Source of the DNA: Kistimonas asteriae
GTDB lineage: Bacteria > Pseudomonadota > Gammaproteobacteria > Pseudomonadales > Endozoicomonadaceae
Assembly (NCBI RefSeq): GCF_018263925.1
Contig: NZ_JAEVHF010000002.1
Span: 124,001 to 188,000, forward strand
Direction of reading: 5' to 3'
Length of the DNA: 64,000 bases
A program made the translations under genes and the position numbers. This document shows positions 1-9,604 of this stretch, piece after piece (within the stretch, counting starts at the first letter, position 1; each line of letters begins with the position of its first letter). The notes under the pieces are model-generated. The model searched no databases, was not told the origin of the DNA, and saw only the letters and a list, made by a program, of their open reading frames with translations.

Positions 1-1840
1 CCGCCATGGCGCGCAGTGTTTGTGCTTCAGCCAGCTCAACCTGACCATCATGTTCGATGCACTGGCAACAGGCCTTCAGCAGTTTTTCCTTGGCGTCTGG
101 TTTGAGGCGATTGGCGGCTTCAAGGGCATTGGACAGATCCCGATAGCTCATTTTGGCGGGTGGCTTTTGTTGCTTCAGCGCCAGACTGGCCATGGTTTCT
201 CGATAGCATGTTTGTTTTGCATCCTTGTCCATGCCTGACATGCTGATCAATGCACTGATGATCTGGGCGGCTTCTGCGCCAATCTTTCGAACATCGCCGT
301 AGCTGTCAAACGGCATCTGTGTCTTTTTATGCCGGGTGCTGCCCAGGTGATGTTGAACAATCGCCAATAAAGCCCATTCGTGAGGACTGGTTTTTCCGTC
401 TGCCTTTGCCAGTTCCAGTAACGTCTGTAGCAGTTGTTTCTGTTGGGGGCGGGGCAGCGTTCGCAGGGTGGGTAATGTCAGCTCAACCAGAACCAGTGGG
501 TCAGTCACCGTGCTGCTTTCGATCGCATGGTAGAGTTCAATCGTTTGATTGAGGGTCGCTTCATCATACTGCTTTCGAATAATCGCGGCCCGTTTCTCAA
601 TCATGTCCGGGTTATCATCCAGCATCAGAGCCATGAGCAGCATAACCGAGTCGTCTTTCTGATGGACGGCACCAGCCAGCCGCATTGGCAGAGCACTGAG
701 CAACGCTGACGCATAGGCCAGGTGCGACGCATTCGGTGTTCCCATGGCATTGAAAGACGCTGTCAGGGTGTCTGCCTTAATTGAACCGGTGCCAGTGCTT
801 GTTGTTGTGTTGGCTGCTGCGGGGGTATCGGTATCCGCTTCGATGAGAATGGGGGTGATGTATTTACCGTTCCAGTCAGGCATCAGTTTACGAATGCGAT
901 CTTCCAGCGGAGGATGTGTGGCAAACAGCGCATTGAAAAATCCACCGACGGATTTGCCAAACATCATATGGCTGACGTCCGGTGCATGGGCGGATTGCAA
1001 CAGGGAGCTGTAGGCCGAACCACCGATCTTGCTCAGGGCATTGGCAATGCCTTCATTATTACGCGTGTATTGGAGCGCGGAGGCATCCGCCAGGTATTCA
1101 CGGGTCCGGCTGACGGAAGCTTTGATCAGGTTGCCAAAAAACGCCCCGCTGTAACCGATGATCATGAGACCCAGTCCGGCGATGGCGAGCGGTGTGCCAT
1201 CCCGCGATCGCGAACTGCCCCCGGCGCGCATCATGATGTAGCCGAATTCCGCCAGCATGGTGATGCCGTAGATGATACCGATCAGGCGAATATTCAGCCG
1301 CATGTCGCCGTGGACGATATGGCTGAATTCATGGGCAATGACACCTTCCAGTTCATCCCGGGTCAGCTGCTCCATGGTGCCTCGGGTCACGCCGATAACG
1401 GCGTCCTGCAGCGTAAAGCCCGCCGCAAAGGCATTGATGCCTTTTTCCCCATGAAGGACATAAACAGCCGGCACCGGGGTGCCGGAGGCGATGGCCATCT
1501 CTTCCACGATGTTCAGCAGTCGGCGTTCGTGAAAGTGTGACGTTGCCGGGTCAACCAGTTTGCCGCCAAGGGAATCTGCGACGGCCTTGCCGCCCTTACT
1601 GCGCAGGGTGAGGGTGCGTGTTACGCTGGCGCTGAGAACCACGGAGCCGATCAGACAGCTGAATATGAAAAAGGTTTCCAGCGTGAACCAGGTCGTCCAG
1701 GGTAATTCGGATTTGTAGCCTCGGAAGAAGGCATATACCAGGTTGGAGCCTGCGATAAGGCTGAATACCGCCAGCGCCATGAATACCAGCAGACGCCCGG
1801 TTTTACGTCGGGCGTCTTTCTGCCACTGGAAGAACGTCAT
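1..1840 (-). CDS. M48 family metalloprotease, partial (runs off left edge)
   Basis: Membrane-bound zinc endopeptidase of the M48/HtpX-Ste24 family. Two hydrophobic segments lie near residues 17-38 and 53-70. The zinc-binding HExxH motif is HEFSH at residues 170-174, and the downstream REYLAD motif supplies the usual third ligand, a glutamate. The start is the ATG at 1838-1840, nine bases after the lemA stop, so the two genes form an operon. The reading frame stays open to base 1, so 613 codons are visible and the C-terminus is missing. The long tail after the catalytic domain has no motif I recognise. M48 proteases paired with LemA are common in proteobacteria and are thought to act in envelope quality control; the substrate is unknown. 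Confidence 0.9.
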   Translation of the reverse strand, partial: MTFFQWQKDARRKTGRLLVFMALAVFSLIAGSNLVYAFFRGYKSELPWTTWFTLETFFIFSCLIGSVVLSASVTRTLTLRSKGGKAVADSLGGKLVDPATSHFHERRLLNIVEEMAIASGTPVPAVYVLHGEKGINAFAAGFTLQDAVIGVTRGTMEQLTRDELEGVIAHEFSHIVHGDMRLNIRLIGIIYGITMLAEFGYIMMRAGGSSRSRDGTPLAIAGLGLMIIGYSGAFFGNLIKASVSRTREYLADASALQYTRNNEGIANALSKIGGSAYSSLLQSAHAPDVSHMMFGKSVGGFFNALFATHPPLEDRIRKLMPDWNGKYITPILIEADTDTPAAANTTTSTGTGSIKADTLTASFNAMGTPNASHLAYASALLSALPMRLAGAVHQKDDSVMLLMALMLDDNPDMIEKRAAIIRKQYDEATLNQTIELYHAIESSTVTDPLVLVELTLPTLRTLPRPQQKQLLQTLLELAKADGKTSPHEWALLAIVQHHLGSTRHKKTQMPFDSYGDVRKIGAEAAQIISALISMSGMDKDAKQTCYRETMASLALKQQKPPAKMSYRDLSNALEAANRLKPDAKEKLLKACCQCIEHDGQVELAEAQTLRAMA

Positions 1841-1849
1841 TAGCAGGGC

Positions 1850-2443
1850 TTAGAAGCTGACTTTGGGGGCAGCCTGCATCTGTTCGCTGTCTTCAAACTC
1901 CAGCAGACCCGCATCCTTGCCATGGCCGAATTTGGCAGCAAAGAGGATCTGGGGGAAGGACTGGCGGAAGGTGTTGTAGTCCGTCACGGCATCGTTATAA
2001 AACTGCCGTGACCGGGCGACCTTGTTTTCCGTGCTGGTCAGCTCTTCGGAGAGCTGCATCATGTTTTCGTTGGCCTTGAGATCCGGATAGTTTTCCATCA
2101 CCACATTCAGACTGCCCATGGCGCCTGACAGCGCCTGCTCGGCGCCACTGAATTTTTTCATGTTGTCAGCGGTGAGATTGCCGGCCATGGATTTCAGAAT
2201 CTCTGAGGCCTGATTACGGGCTTTGATGACCTTCTCCATGGTTTCCTGCTCATGGCTCATGTACGCCTTGGCGGTTTCCACCAGGTTGGGGATCAGGTCA
2301 TAGCGGCGCTTGAGCTGGACTTCGATCTGGGAAAAGCCGTTTTCATAGCCATTCTTTTTAGACACCAAGCCGTTGTATATCGTGATGATATAAACAATAG
2401 CGCCCACGATAAGTAAGAGCGTGACAATACTTGCAATATCCAT
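1850..2443 (-). CDS. lemA: LemA family protein
   Basis: LemA-family membrane protein of 197 residues, the normal family size. It has an N-terminal membrane segment (about residues 5-24) and then a long helical domain. The family block around residues 43-60 (QLKRRYDLIPNLVETAK) is plainly present. LemA proteins have an outward-facing helical domain and no defined enzymatic activity. It lies immediately upstream of the M48 protease gene, a recurrent pairing that suggests a common role in envelope maintenance. Confidence 0.93.
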   Translation of the reverse strand: MDIASIVTLLLIVGAIVYIITIYNGLVSKKNGYENGFSQIEVQLKRRYDLIPNLVETAKAYMSHEQETMEKVIKARNQASEILKSMAGNLTADNMKKFSGAEQALSGAMGSLNVVMENYPDLKANENMMQLSEELTSTENKVARSRQFYNDAVTDYNTFRQSFPQILFAAKFGHGKDAGLLEFEDSEQMQAAPKVSF

Positions 2444-2663
2444 TTTGGCCAGCTTCCTTCGTTAGTCTGTTTATAAGAGAAAAAGCTATTTTTGAGTGTA
2501 TCAGAAACGCTTCTTTTCGTGTGCCGTGCAATGGGTTTTCTGCGCTGTTATGCACATTCCTGATAGTGCGCCGTCTCTTTACACATTATCCGACCAAGCG
2601 AAGGACTGAGCACAGAGCCTGTCTAGACTGAACTAAAAGGGGTATAGCAAAGGAAATAGGCTG

Positions 2664-3782
2664 ATGGTGAAGGCAGTACCAGGGAGTGGTAATACGCCAG
2701 TCAATTATGTACCTGGCAGCGAAGAGGGGGGCTCCAGGACGAGTGGTCGAGTGTCCATAACGGAGGGGCAGCAGTATTTCAAGCAGGTCGACCAGTTTGA
2801 AGACCCTCTGCCTAGTAAGCCATTTTCCCGTCGAAATGCAAAACGTTACAAACAGATGCCCCCCAGCCTGCTTCTGAAAAGACCGAAGTTAGACCAGGCA
2901 AAAGTGCATTTTTCTAAGCAATTTTACCAGGACACCCTGCAGCGCGCTGATACGACCAATAACAAAATCCAGCAATTGAAAGCAAAGCATATTTCAAAAG
3001 ATGCGTTGGGTGCGCACAAAAAATGGACGTCTGATCAGCTTGAAACCTGTAAACGGGATTGTTATCAGGCGACTCAGGAGTTAAAGGCAGAATTGCAGGT
3101 GTTAATCAACAATGAGGAAGGCAGTCATCCTACCAATACAGGCAGCGTTCAGTCTGTGGCAAAGCTGTCATTGAGGGTATTCTGGCTACAAGATCAAATA
3201 CTGTCTCAAACAAGACCCAAGCGAATAACACAAACGCTCCCGGAAGGCATTGAAAAGGGCTTGAAAACGAAGCAGAAAAAAAAGAAGAACGATATTCGCC
3301 AGATGGAGATGAGCGGAAAGGACAAGCTGGTTGCATTTAACACCGGCATATCAGGTTTTTCAGGGTTACTGACGTCAACCCGGCTGTTCCTTGCATCACT
3401 GCCAGATGGTATGACTAAATCAGAATTCAATGTACAACTCGTACAATCTGTGAAGGCCAGCGATAAAGAAAGGGTGATGCATCAAGGTGAGTATCCACAG
3501 GTTGCCATGAAGACAGAGTTACTCAGAAAAGTAACGACGAAAATGAATAATTTAAAGAAATGTCTTGGGGAAGATGATCGGATAAAACTCAACAGCCTTT
3601 ATGAAGGGGCTAGTGCGAAAATTGGTGGTATAGATTTTATCGGTCATGCGGATGGTAAAGTGGCGGATGATTTTATTTATACGCGCGATGTCATCAACCA
3701 GCTGCAACAGCATCTGCTCAAGCTACAACACTTTGCTGAAGAGCTCGGTGTCAAATATGGCCTTGATGCCGAATATTTCTAA
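2664..3782 (+). CDS. Hypothetical effector-like protein with basic NLS-like motifs
   Basis: I recognise no family for this 372-residue protein. The N-terminus is rich in Gly, Ser and Pro and has no signal peptide. Two basic clusters follow: RRNAKRYK (56-63) and KRPKLD (72-77), the latter resembling the c-Myc type nuclear localisation signal. A further lysine run lies near residue 200. The remainder looks helical, with coiled-coil character around 90-150. The gene stands alone, is preceded by an AT-rich leader (AAAGGAAA upstream of the ATG) and has a base composition poorer in GC than its housekeeping neighbours. It belongs with the other orphan effector-like genes in this window. Secretion and nuclear targeting are inference. 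Confidence 0.6.
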   Translation: MVKAVPGSGNTPVNYVPGSEEGGSRTSGRVSITEGQQYFKQVDQFEDPLPSKPFSRRNAKRYKQMPPSLLLKRPKLDQAKVHFSKQFYQDTLQRADTTNNKIQQLKAKHISKDALGAHKKWTSDQLETCKRDCYQATQELKAELQVLINNEEGSHPTNTGSVQSVAKLSLRVFWLQDQILSQTRPKRITQTLPEGIEKGLKTKQKKKKNDIRQMEMSGKDKLVAFNTGISGFSGLLTSTRLFLASLPDGMTKSEFNVQLVQSVKASDKERVMHQGEYPQVAMKTELLRKVTTKMNNLKKCLGEDDRIKLNSLYEGASAKIGGIDFIGHADGKVADDFIYTRDVINQLQQHLLKLQHFAEELGVKYGLDAEYF

Positions 3783-3894
3783 TGCCCAGGAATTCAATGG
3801 ATTTTGTTTATCGTGACCCATGCCGATGTGAACGACAGAGTAAGCGGCAGAACGCGATGTCATAGTGGGTAGCATGGATCGACGAAAGGGTATG

Positions 3895-4971
3895 ATGCCT
3901 CTGTACTTGTTGGTTAAATTGCGCAGCATCCAATCCGCTATGCGAGTGTGTTTTTTACAGAGGTATTTCTCAAAAAGCCTGCTTGTTTGTGCTGCTGTGC
4001 TGTCACCGGTGATAGTTGCTGATGACCTTGGCTATTACCATGGTTCTGATCCTGTTGCCGATAACAGCGACTGGATGGCAACAGTGCCGGGCGATCAGCG
4101 ACTCAGTGCTTTATCGCTACCGGGCACCCATAACTCGCTCTCGTTTTATGGCGGTGATATCGTACAAACCCAAAGCATGTCACTGACCAATCAATTATTG
4201 TCAGGCATCCGGGTCTTGGATATTCGCGTGCGCCACTTCTATGACAAATTTGCCATACACCATGGTTTTGTTTTTCAAAATGCCTATTTTGGCCCCGATG
4301 TTATGGCGCCCATAACCGCATTCCTGGCCGCGAACCCAACCGAAACGGTAGTGATGCGGTTAAGGGATGAATATACCGCTCAAGGCAATACACGTTCTTT
4401 CAATCAAACCTTCCAGGATTATAAAAACCGTTATGGCGCATTTATCTGGAACCCTGACAGCATCAACCCGACCCTTAAAGAAATACGCGGTAAAATCGTT
4501 ATTCTGCAAAATTTTGGCGGCGGCCATCACGGCATAAATTATGGTTATCTGGATCGACAGGATTCTTATTCCGTATCCAGCAACTGGGATCTCTACAGTA
4601 AATGGCAAAAGGTGAAGGCACATGTGGAAAAGGCCAAACATGGGAGCCGCAACATTATCTATGTCAATTTTCTTAATGCGTCCGGTGGATCCTTTCCTTA
4701 TTTTGTGGCCAGTGGCAAATCCAGCCCTCAGACCTCAGCGCCAAGATTGTTAACGGGGCTTACCACGCCTGGGTGGAAGAACAGTTATCCCGACTTTCCT
4801 CGAGTGGGTTGTTTCATTGGCATTTGCAGTATTGCTTTTGAAGGTATCAACAATTTGATGGCCCATTACATTGCTAATGGCCATACCGATTTTACCGGGA
4901 TTATCATAGCGGACTTTCCTGGTGCCGGTTTGATAAATAGTGTGATTTCATTGAATCACAATGATGGATGA
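3895..4971 (+). CDS. Secreted phosphatidylinositol-specific phospholipase C-like protein
   Basis: PI-PLC X-domain protein expected to cleave the phosphodiester bond of phosphatidylinositol or glycosyl-PI outside the cytoplasm. The two catalytic histidines of the family are visible: LPGTHNS (His about residue 79) and the IHHG motif (about 122-123). They are followed by the typical 'FLAANPTETVVMRLRDE' strand. A hydrophobic export segment precedes ADDLGYY. The start is uncertain: GTG 3865, ATG 3892, ATG 3895 or ATG 3940 would all work. I chose 3895 because AAGGG lies just upstream, while 3940 would give the most compact signal peptide. Bacterial members are often virulence or host-interaction factors. 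It sits 100 bases downstream of an effector-like gene. Confidence 0.82.
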   Translation: MPLYLLVKLRSIQSAMRVCFLQRYFSKSLLVCAAVLSPVIVADDLGYYHGSDPVADNSDWMATVPGDQRLSALSLPGTHNSLSFYGGDIVQTQSMSLTNQLLSGIRVLDIRVRHFYDKFAIHHGFVFQNAYFGPDVMAPITAFLAANPTETVVMRLRDEYTAQGNTRSFNQTFQDYKNRYGAFIWNPDSINPTLKEIRGKIVILQNFGGGHHGINYGYLDRQDSYSVSSNWDLYSKWQKVKAHVEKAKHGSRNIIYVNFLNASGGSFPYFVASGKSSPQTSAPRLLTGLTTPGWKNSYPDFPRVGCFIGICSIAFEGINNLMAHYIANGHTDFTGIIIADFPGAGLINSVISLNHNDG

Positions 4972-5006
4972 TGTGTTCAATGCTTGAGTTCCGAAGATGG
5001 AAATGT

Positions 5007-5030
5007 GCAGCCGGTCTCCTGACAGGCTGC
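5007..5030. terminator. Hairpin between convergent genes
   Basis: GCAGCC at 5007-5012 pairs with GGCTGC at 5025-5030 between the stops of the PI-PLC gene and the DUF1329 gene. There is no clear U-tract, so this is only a candidate. Confidence 0.35.
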
Positions 5031-5044
5031 TGTCATTGTGAGTA

Positions 5045-6358
5045 TTAACGTCGTCCCATCCGCCGCAATGATGCCGGGGTAAAGTGCTTTTTCTTGGGCA
5101 TGACCTCTGGGAAGTCGATGGCAGTATTTCCTTTGTTGATCAGACCCTGCACATGGTATCGGCGAGACTGAAGGTCATGGAATACATCCCATGTCGTCCA
5201 GGTAGTGGGCACATCTTCATAGTTGGCAAGATAAGCGATGCTCACCTTCCAGAGCTGGTCACGGCCATCGTACTGATCCACGATGGCGGCGCCCCAGCTG
5301 TCCTCATCCAGATAGAGTGTCCGACGTGAATAAATGTGGCGCTTGTCATCCTTCAGTTTGCCTTCCACAACCCAGACACGGTGCAGCTCATAGCGGGTGA
5401 AATCCGGGTTGATGTGACCCGCCATGAAGATGTCATCGTATTCCGGTGTTTCTTTCAGCAGTTGCTGGTTGTTGTAGGGAATGTAGACTTCCTTTTTGCC
5501 TTTCAACGTCCAGTCATAAAGATCGGGCGCGCCGTTATACAGGTCAGTGTCATCGGCAGTTCGCAAACCTCCACCACCAACGGGTGTGTCATAGGAGAGA
5601 ATCGGTGCCCGACGTACACGACGAATGCCAGGCAAGTAGCCCCAGGCCAATCGGGGCTCGGCTGACTGATCCTGCGTCTCGTGAATCAGCTGGGCACTGC
5701 CATCGTCGTTTTTGGACAGGTAATAGAACAGGATATTCTCGAGATCTGCCTCACTGCCGTCAGGCTGGTTGTAGTTGAAAAGAATCTCATCCTCGGAACG
5801 GGCGTAGGTATAGCTGCCACTCCGCTCCACGGTTGCTTCAACAGTTGGCCGTTTGATGTACTCCCCCCGGTAGCGGACGATATGGTTCCACAGCGCTTCC
5901 AAACCATTGTCCGGTAATGGGAACGGGTAGGCGTCATAGGCACCCTTGAATCCGTTGCCACCGTTGAGAAGCTTGGCATTACTGGCGGCTTTCAGGGTGT
6001 TGTCATAGATTCGCTCAGGGTAATTCGCGGTTCGCTGGCTGGGATAAACCGGCATGCGAAAGGTTTCCGGGTAGCGTTCAAACAGGGCGATCTGGCCAAC
6101 GGACAGGTTATCCCGGTACTGATCGAGGTTGGCGGCTGTTATTTCAAACAGGGGTTTGTCGGCGGAGACTGCCTCACTGCTGGCGGATTCTCCCCAGCCG
6201 GGAATGGTGCCGTCTGCATTGCCTTGCCTGTCAGCGCCCAGTGGTGTGAGTTCACTGCCCAGTTTGCTGATATCCTGTGGCGTAATACTGGCCAGGACGG
6301 AGCCTGACGTGAGTGTCAGGGCCAGGCTGCCGGCCAGGAGCAGGTGGTTTCTTATCAT
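5045..6358 (-). CDS. DUF1329 family periplasmic/outer-membrane-associated protein
   Basis: This 437-residue protein has a Sec signal peptide (MIRNHLLLAGSLALTLTSG, cleavage near VLA-SIT). Its sequence matches DUF1329, a LolA/LolB-fold family annotated as outer-membrane lipoprotein-sorting-like. The start at 6358 is preferred over 6367 because AGAGG lies nine bases upstream of it. It follows the DUF1302 gene by about 30 bases; DUF1302 and DUF1329 are near-constant partners in gammaproteobacteria and are linked to export or uptake of hydrophobic compounds. The exact substrate is not known. It is the last gene of the envelope module running leftward from 10921. Confidence 0.88.
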   Translation of the reverse strand: MIRNHLLLAGSLALTLTSGSVLASITPQDISKLGSELTPLGADRQGNADGTIPGWGESASSEAVSADKPLFEITAANLDQYRDNLSVGQIALFERYPETFRMPVYPSQRTANYPERIYDNTLKAASNAKLLNGGNGFKGAYDAYPFPLPDNGLEALWNHIVRYRGEYIKRPTVEATVERSGSYTYARSEDEILFNYNQPDGSEADLENILFYYLSKNDDGSAQLIHETQDQSAEPRLAWGYLPGIRRVRRAPILSYDTPVGGGGLRTADDTDLYNGAPDLYDWTLKGKKEVYIPYNNQQLLKETPEYDDIFMAGHINPDFTRYELHRVWVVEGKLKDDKRHIYSRRTLYLDEDSWGAAIVDQYDGRDQLWKVSIAYLANYEDVPTTWTTWDVFHDLQSRRYHVQGLINKGNTAIDFPEVMPKKKHFTPASLRRMGRR

Positions 6359-6387
6359 GGTATGCATCCTCTTAATGTGCCTGCCGG

Positions 6388-8364
6388 TCAGAAGGAATAA
6401 CTCATGGACGCGGAGATATGCTCCTTGTCCCCGTCAAAATCGGTGAACCAGTTCAGGCCAACGCTGAAGTCCTGGTAGCCAGCGCCCAGTGACAGGCTCA
6501 GCCCCTTGCTGTCTTCCTTGAAGTTGCCGGTCAGATGGGAGTTACCGCTGACATCATGTTTGACGGTGGCGCCGGGATAGAGGTTCACGCCGGGCAAAAC
6601 GTCGGACATCGTGCCGGAAACGCCCAGCGTATAGCCCCAGGCAAAACGGTCGAGGCGGTCATCGGCATGGCCGGTAGAGAACGTGCTGCCATCTTCATTC
6701 CAGGGGCCGGAAGCCGTGGAAACATAACGGTCATAATCTCCACCCAGGCCGCTGATCTGTTCGAAGGCGGTTTCGCCTATGGCATTGAGGTCACTCAGGA
6801 AACCCGTAGGGCCAAAGCTGTGGATGAAATTGACAGAGCCGGTCCAGAGTTCCACACGGGTGTAATTGTTGTAGGCCGGGCCGCTGATGCAGTACTGCCG
6901 GGCCGGATCGGCTTCTGAAATACCGAAGCAGTCACCACCGGAAAGAATGGTGCCGAAGGCTTTGCTGGTACTGTCAATCAGGTTGTCAGGGTCGTCTATC
7001 CAGATGGGCATGTTAGGGCGATAGGTCAGCTCACCGGCAACTGATGTACCGCCGATCACAGTGCTGAAGCTGACGCCCAACATCCGGATGTCTTCCGGAT
7101 AAATAACACCGGCATTGGTGCCGTTGCCGAGAATACCCGCGCCGGCAAGACCACCTGCCAGTTCCTGGAAGACACCTGCGTCATTGCCTGCTGCCTGGAA
7201 CAGGAAGTCGCCCATGGTATTGGGGGTACCGATATCCGCAGTCCATTGTGTGATCTGTCCCTGGGCGTTGGTCACGGAGTCCTGGGTGATCTGGGCATCA
7301 ATATACGGTGCATGGGAATTGTACTGGATGTAGTAAAAACCAAATTCCGTATCATTGAGAGATTCCGCCAGGTACTTCAGGCTGACACCAAACTGGCCAT
7401 TATTGCTGGCGTTCTTTTTACCGGAAGTATCCGCGACAACAAGAAAGTCACCTGTCTGATTTAAACCCACTTCTTCATAGAAGTCGGACGCGCCACCGGT
7501 TGCCAGATCCCAGTTGGCTGCCAATGCGGCGAAATCAGCCGGGATGTTGTCATAAGCAAAATCAGAGCCTTCGATGAAGACGTCCTGACCGCTGTGAAAG
7601 GTGCCACGCCCAGGCAGGACATGACTTTCCCAGTCGAACTGGTAATAGGCACTGAACGACAACGTGTCAGTGAGGCCGATATCAAACAGCAGCGCGGTCT
7701 GGGGTATCAGCAGGTCCTTGATCTGGGAGCCGGGCAGGGTGCCAGCCGCGAGGTCAAACGCATTGCTGGTATTGATGCCGTCCGCATAGAAAAGCCCTTC
7801 GCCCCAGTTGACGACTTGCTTGCCGAAGCGGATATCCACGGGCATATCGAAGATATCCCAGTAGCCATAAACATAAGCGTCCTGAATTCTGGCGTCTTTG
7901 CCCTGGTTATCCTTGACGCCGTCTGACCAGTCGTCACCGTAGGTGTAAGTGCCGGTCTGATCCGGAATGCCTTTGGCCGTCTGGCGGGCATTGGTGGCCA
8001 ACCAGTCATTCTTGCCATCCATCATGACACTGTCGTAGAACGCCGTGCCACGGACAAATGCGCCATAGTTCTCGTAGTTCAGTTCAAGGTCGGCTGAAAA
8101 ACGGAAAACGTTGGAAACCAACCCGGTGTCATTTGAACGCTTTCCGTCATTTTCGTTGATGTCGCCGTTGTCATCGGATAAATCCGGGCTTTCGAGTCGC
8201 CAAGTGCCGCCCCAGGAAATACGACTATCCAGGTTACCGGTGACTTGTCCATCCAGCAGCTCGATTTCCGTTGCCGCGACAGGGCTACTGAGTACTGCCG
8301 CCAGTACCGCGCTGGAACAGCGGGTTAGAGGCATAAATCGTCGTCTGGTTTTCTTTATTATCAT
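6388..8364 (-). CDS. DUF1302 family outer-membrane protein
   Basis: This 658-residue protein has a signal peptide (residues 1 to about 31, ending SPVAA-TE). It continues with many amphipathic strands and ends in an aromatic residue (SMSYSF), as expected of an outer-membrane beta-barrel. The N-terminal block NLDSRISWGGTWRLE is typical of DUF1302. A Shine-Dalgarno GGAG lies about nine bases before the ATG at 8364. It is paired with the downstream DUF1329 gene. The family is probably a channel for hydrophobic molecules, but no substrate can be read from the sequence. Confidence 0.88.
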   Translation of the reverse strand: MIIKKTRRRFMPLTRCSSAVLAAVLSSPVAATEIELLDGQVTGNLDSRISWGGTWRLESPDLSDDNGDINENDGKRSNDTGLVSNVFRFSADLELNYENYGAFVRGTAFYDSVMMDGKNDWLATNARQTAKGIPDQTGTYTYGDDWSDGVKDNQGKDARIQDAYVYGYWDIFDMPVDIRFGKQVVNWGEGLFYADGINTSNAFDLAAGTLPGSQIKDLLIPQTALLFDIGLTDTLSFSAYYQFDWESHVLPGRGTFHSGQDVFIEGSDFAYDNIPADFAALAANWDLATGGASDFYEEVGLNQTGDFLVVADTSGKKNASNNGQFGVSLKYLAESLNDTEFGFYYIQYNSHAPYIDAQITQDSVTNAQGQITQWTADIGTPNTMGDFLFQAAGNDAGVFQELAGGLAGAGILGNGTNAGVIYPEDIRMLGVSFSTVIGGTSVAGELTYRPNMPIWIDDPDNLIDSTSKAFGTILSGGDCFGISEADPARQYCISGPAYNNYTRVELWTGSVNFIHSFGPTGFLSDLNAIGETAFEQISGLGGDYDRYVSTASGPWNEDGSTFSTGHADDRLDRFAWGYTLGVSGTMSDVLPGVNLYPGATVKHDVSGNSHLTGNFKEDSKGLSLSLGAGYQDFSVGLNWFTDFDGDKEHISASMSYSF

Positions 8365-8429
8365 TATTATGTGCTCCTGCCTTTATCATTATTGTTAGTC
8401 AGGCTCTGTGCTCTGTGCTCTGTTACATC

Positions 8430-8462
8430 AAAACCGCACCTCCCATAACGGTCAGTGCGGCG
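8430..8462 (-). terminator. Intra-module hairpin with short U-run
   Basis: Read on the minus strand, CCGCAC and GTGCGG pair around a 16-base loop and are followed by TTTT, between the cytochrome and DUF1302 genes. It may attenuate transcription into the DUF1302-DUF1329 pair. Confidence 0.45.
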
Positions 8463-8467
8463 GGTTT

Positions 8468-9601
8468 TCAGCAGTCCCCCTCCAGAGAGGCAATCCACTC
8501 GCTGACCAGTGCCACGCCTTCGGCGTGTGATGTTGAACGACCCAGTTCCGGCATCATTTCCCCGGGATCATTGGACTGCATCCGGTACAGCAGGATGGAA
8601 CCGTCAGGATCACCGGGCTGGATGGCGACTTTGCGGTCACCGGTGCCTTTGCCGGCGGCAACCGGTGGCTTGCAGAAGCCCAGGCGAACCGGGGTTGTGG
8701 TATCCCAGGTCAGCCAGAGGCCGCTGTTTTTGGCAGCACCTTTCGGGTTGTGGCAATGGGCGCAGTTGATATCCAGGTAGCTCCGGGCACGGTGTGCCAG
8801 CGTTTCGCCGGGCCGGCCGTTGGGCCACAGAGCATTCTGGGTTGCGGTTGCGCGATCGACACCGCTGAGCAGACCGTGTGCCGTCCAGTAATCCAGCTGG
8901 TTCTGCTCACCATCGGCGTAGACCAGGTCGCGGTTCAGGTGACGGATACGAGGGCCAATGGGTTTAACGAGCTTTCGGCTTTTACCATCCGCATGGCAAC
9001 CGGCACACTCGTTGGCATCCGGTACGATGTAGGTGAATTTTTCTTCACGGTCGTTTTTCACCAGTGTCAGGTTTGTGCTGTCACCTGCTACATCGAGGAA
9101 CGCCTCTGTTTGCGCGTCGTTCCAGATATAGGGCAATGCGACCCAACTTTCTTTCAGTTTGACCAGTACCCGGGTTTCCATTAGGCGTACCTGATCCATC
9201 GGTAGGCCGTCGTTGTTGTCATACAGCACGGCAGAACCGTCAGAAGCTTTTACACGACTACGGTCATTTTTATCCGTGATCGGGTAGTAGAAGGTCTTGC
9301 TGATAATGGTGCCGTCGGGATAAACCAGTTCATCGTTTTCGCCGGGAACAGCGGGCTGTCCTTCTGGCAGCCAGACGGTCCTGAGTTTGCTGGCGTAATC
9401 CGTAAACAGCGCGGTATTCAGGTCATAGGGTATAACCCGATGACCTGTTTTAAGGTTACCGTTGTTTATAGACAGTATGCGCCACTCGCTGAGGCTCTCG
9501 GGGTAATCGGAACCGGACAGCATCAGCGGGGGTGACTCCTTGCTGCAACCGGTCAGAAACAGGGAAGCCAGGAGTGACGCAATAACAGCTATGCGCGACA
9601 T
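8468..9601 (-). CDS. SO2930-family diheme c-type cytochrome lipoprotein
   Basis: This 377-residue lipoprotein has a lipobox (LTGC, Cys about residue 19). Two heme c attachment motifs are present, CAGCH in the middle and CAHCH in the C-terminal third, so it should carry two covalent hemes on the periplasmic side. The arrangement matches the SO2930/TIGR03806 family, whose members lie beside a parallel beta-helix protein, as here. The stop of the upstream beta-helix gene is three bases before this start, so the two are co-translated. The redox partner and physiological role of the family are not established. Confidence 0.88.
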   Translation of the reverse strand: MSRIAVIASLLASLFLTGCSKESPPLMLSGSDYPESLSEWRILSINNGNLKTGHRVIPYDLNTALFTDYASKLRTVWLPEGQPAVPGENDELVYPDGTIISKTFYYPITDKNDRSRVKASDGSAVLYDNNDGLPMDQVRLMETRVLVKLKESWVALPYIWNDAQTEAFLDVAGDSTNLTLVKNDREEKFTYIVPDANECAGCHADGKSRKLVKPIGPRIRHLNRDLVYADGEQNQLDYWTAHGLLSGVDRATATQNALWPNGRPGETLAHRARSYLDINCAHCHNPKGAAKNSGLWLTWDTTTPVRLGFCKPPVAAGKGTGDRKVAIQPGDPDGSILLYRMQSNDPGEMMPELGRSTSHAEGVALVSEWIASLEGDC

Positions 9602-9604
9602 GGT

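Noticed and set aside
914..1540. 208-codon plus-strand frame
   Set aside because: Lies over the M48 protease, whose HEFSH motif and LemA coupling are clear on the minus strand.
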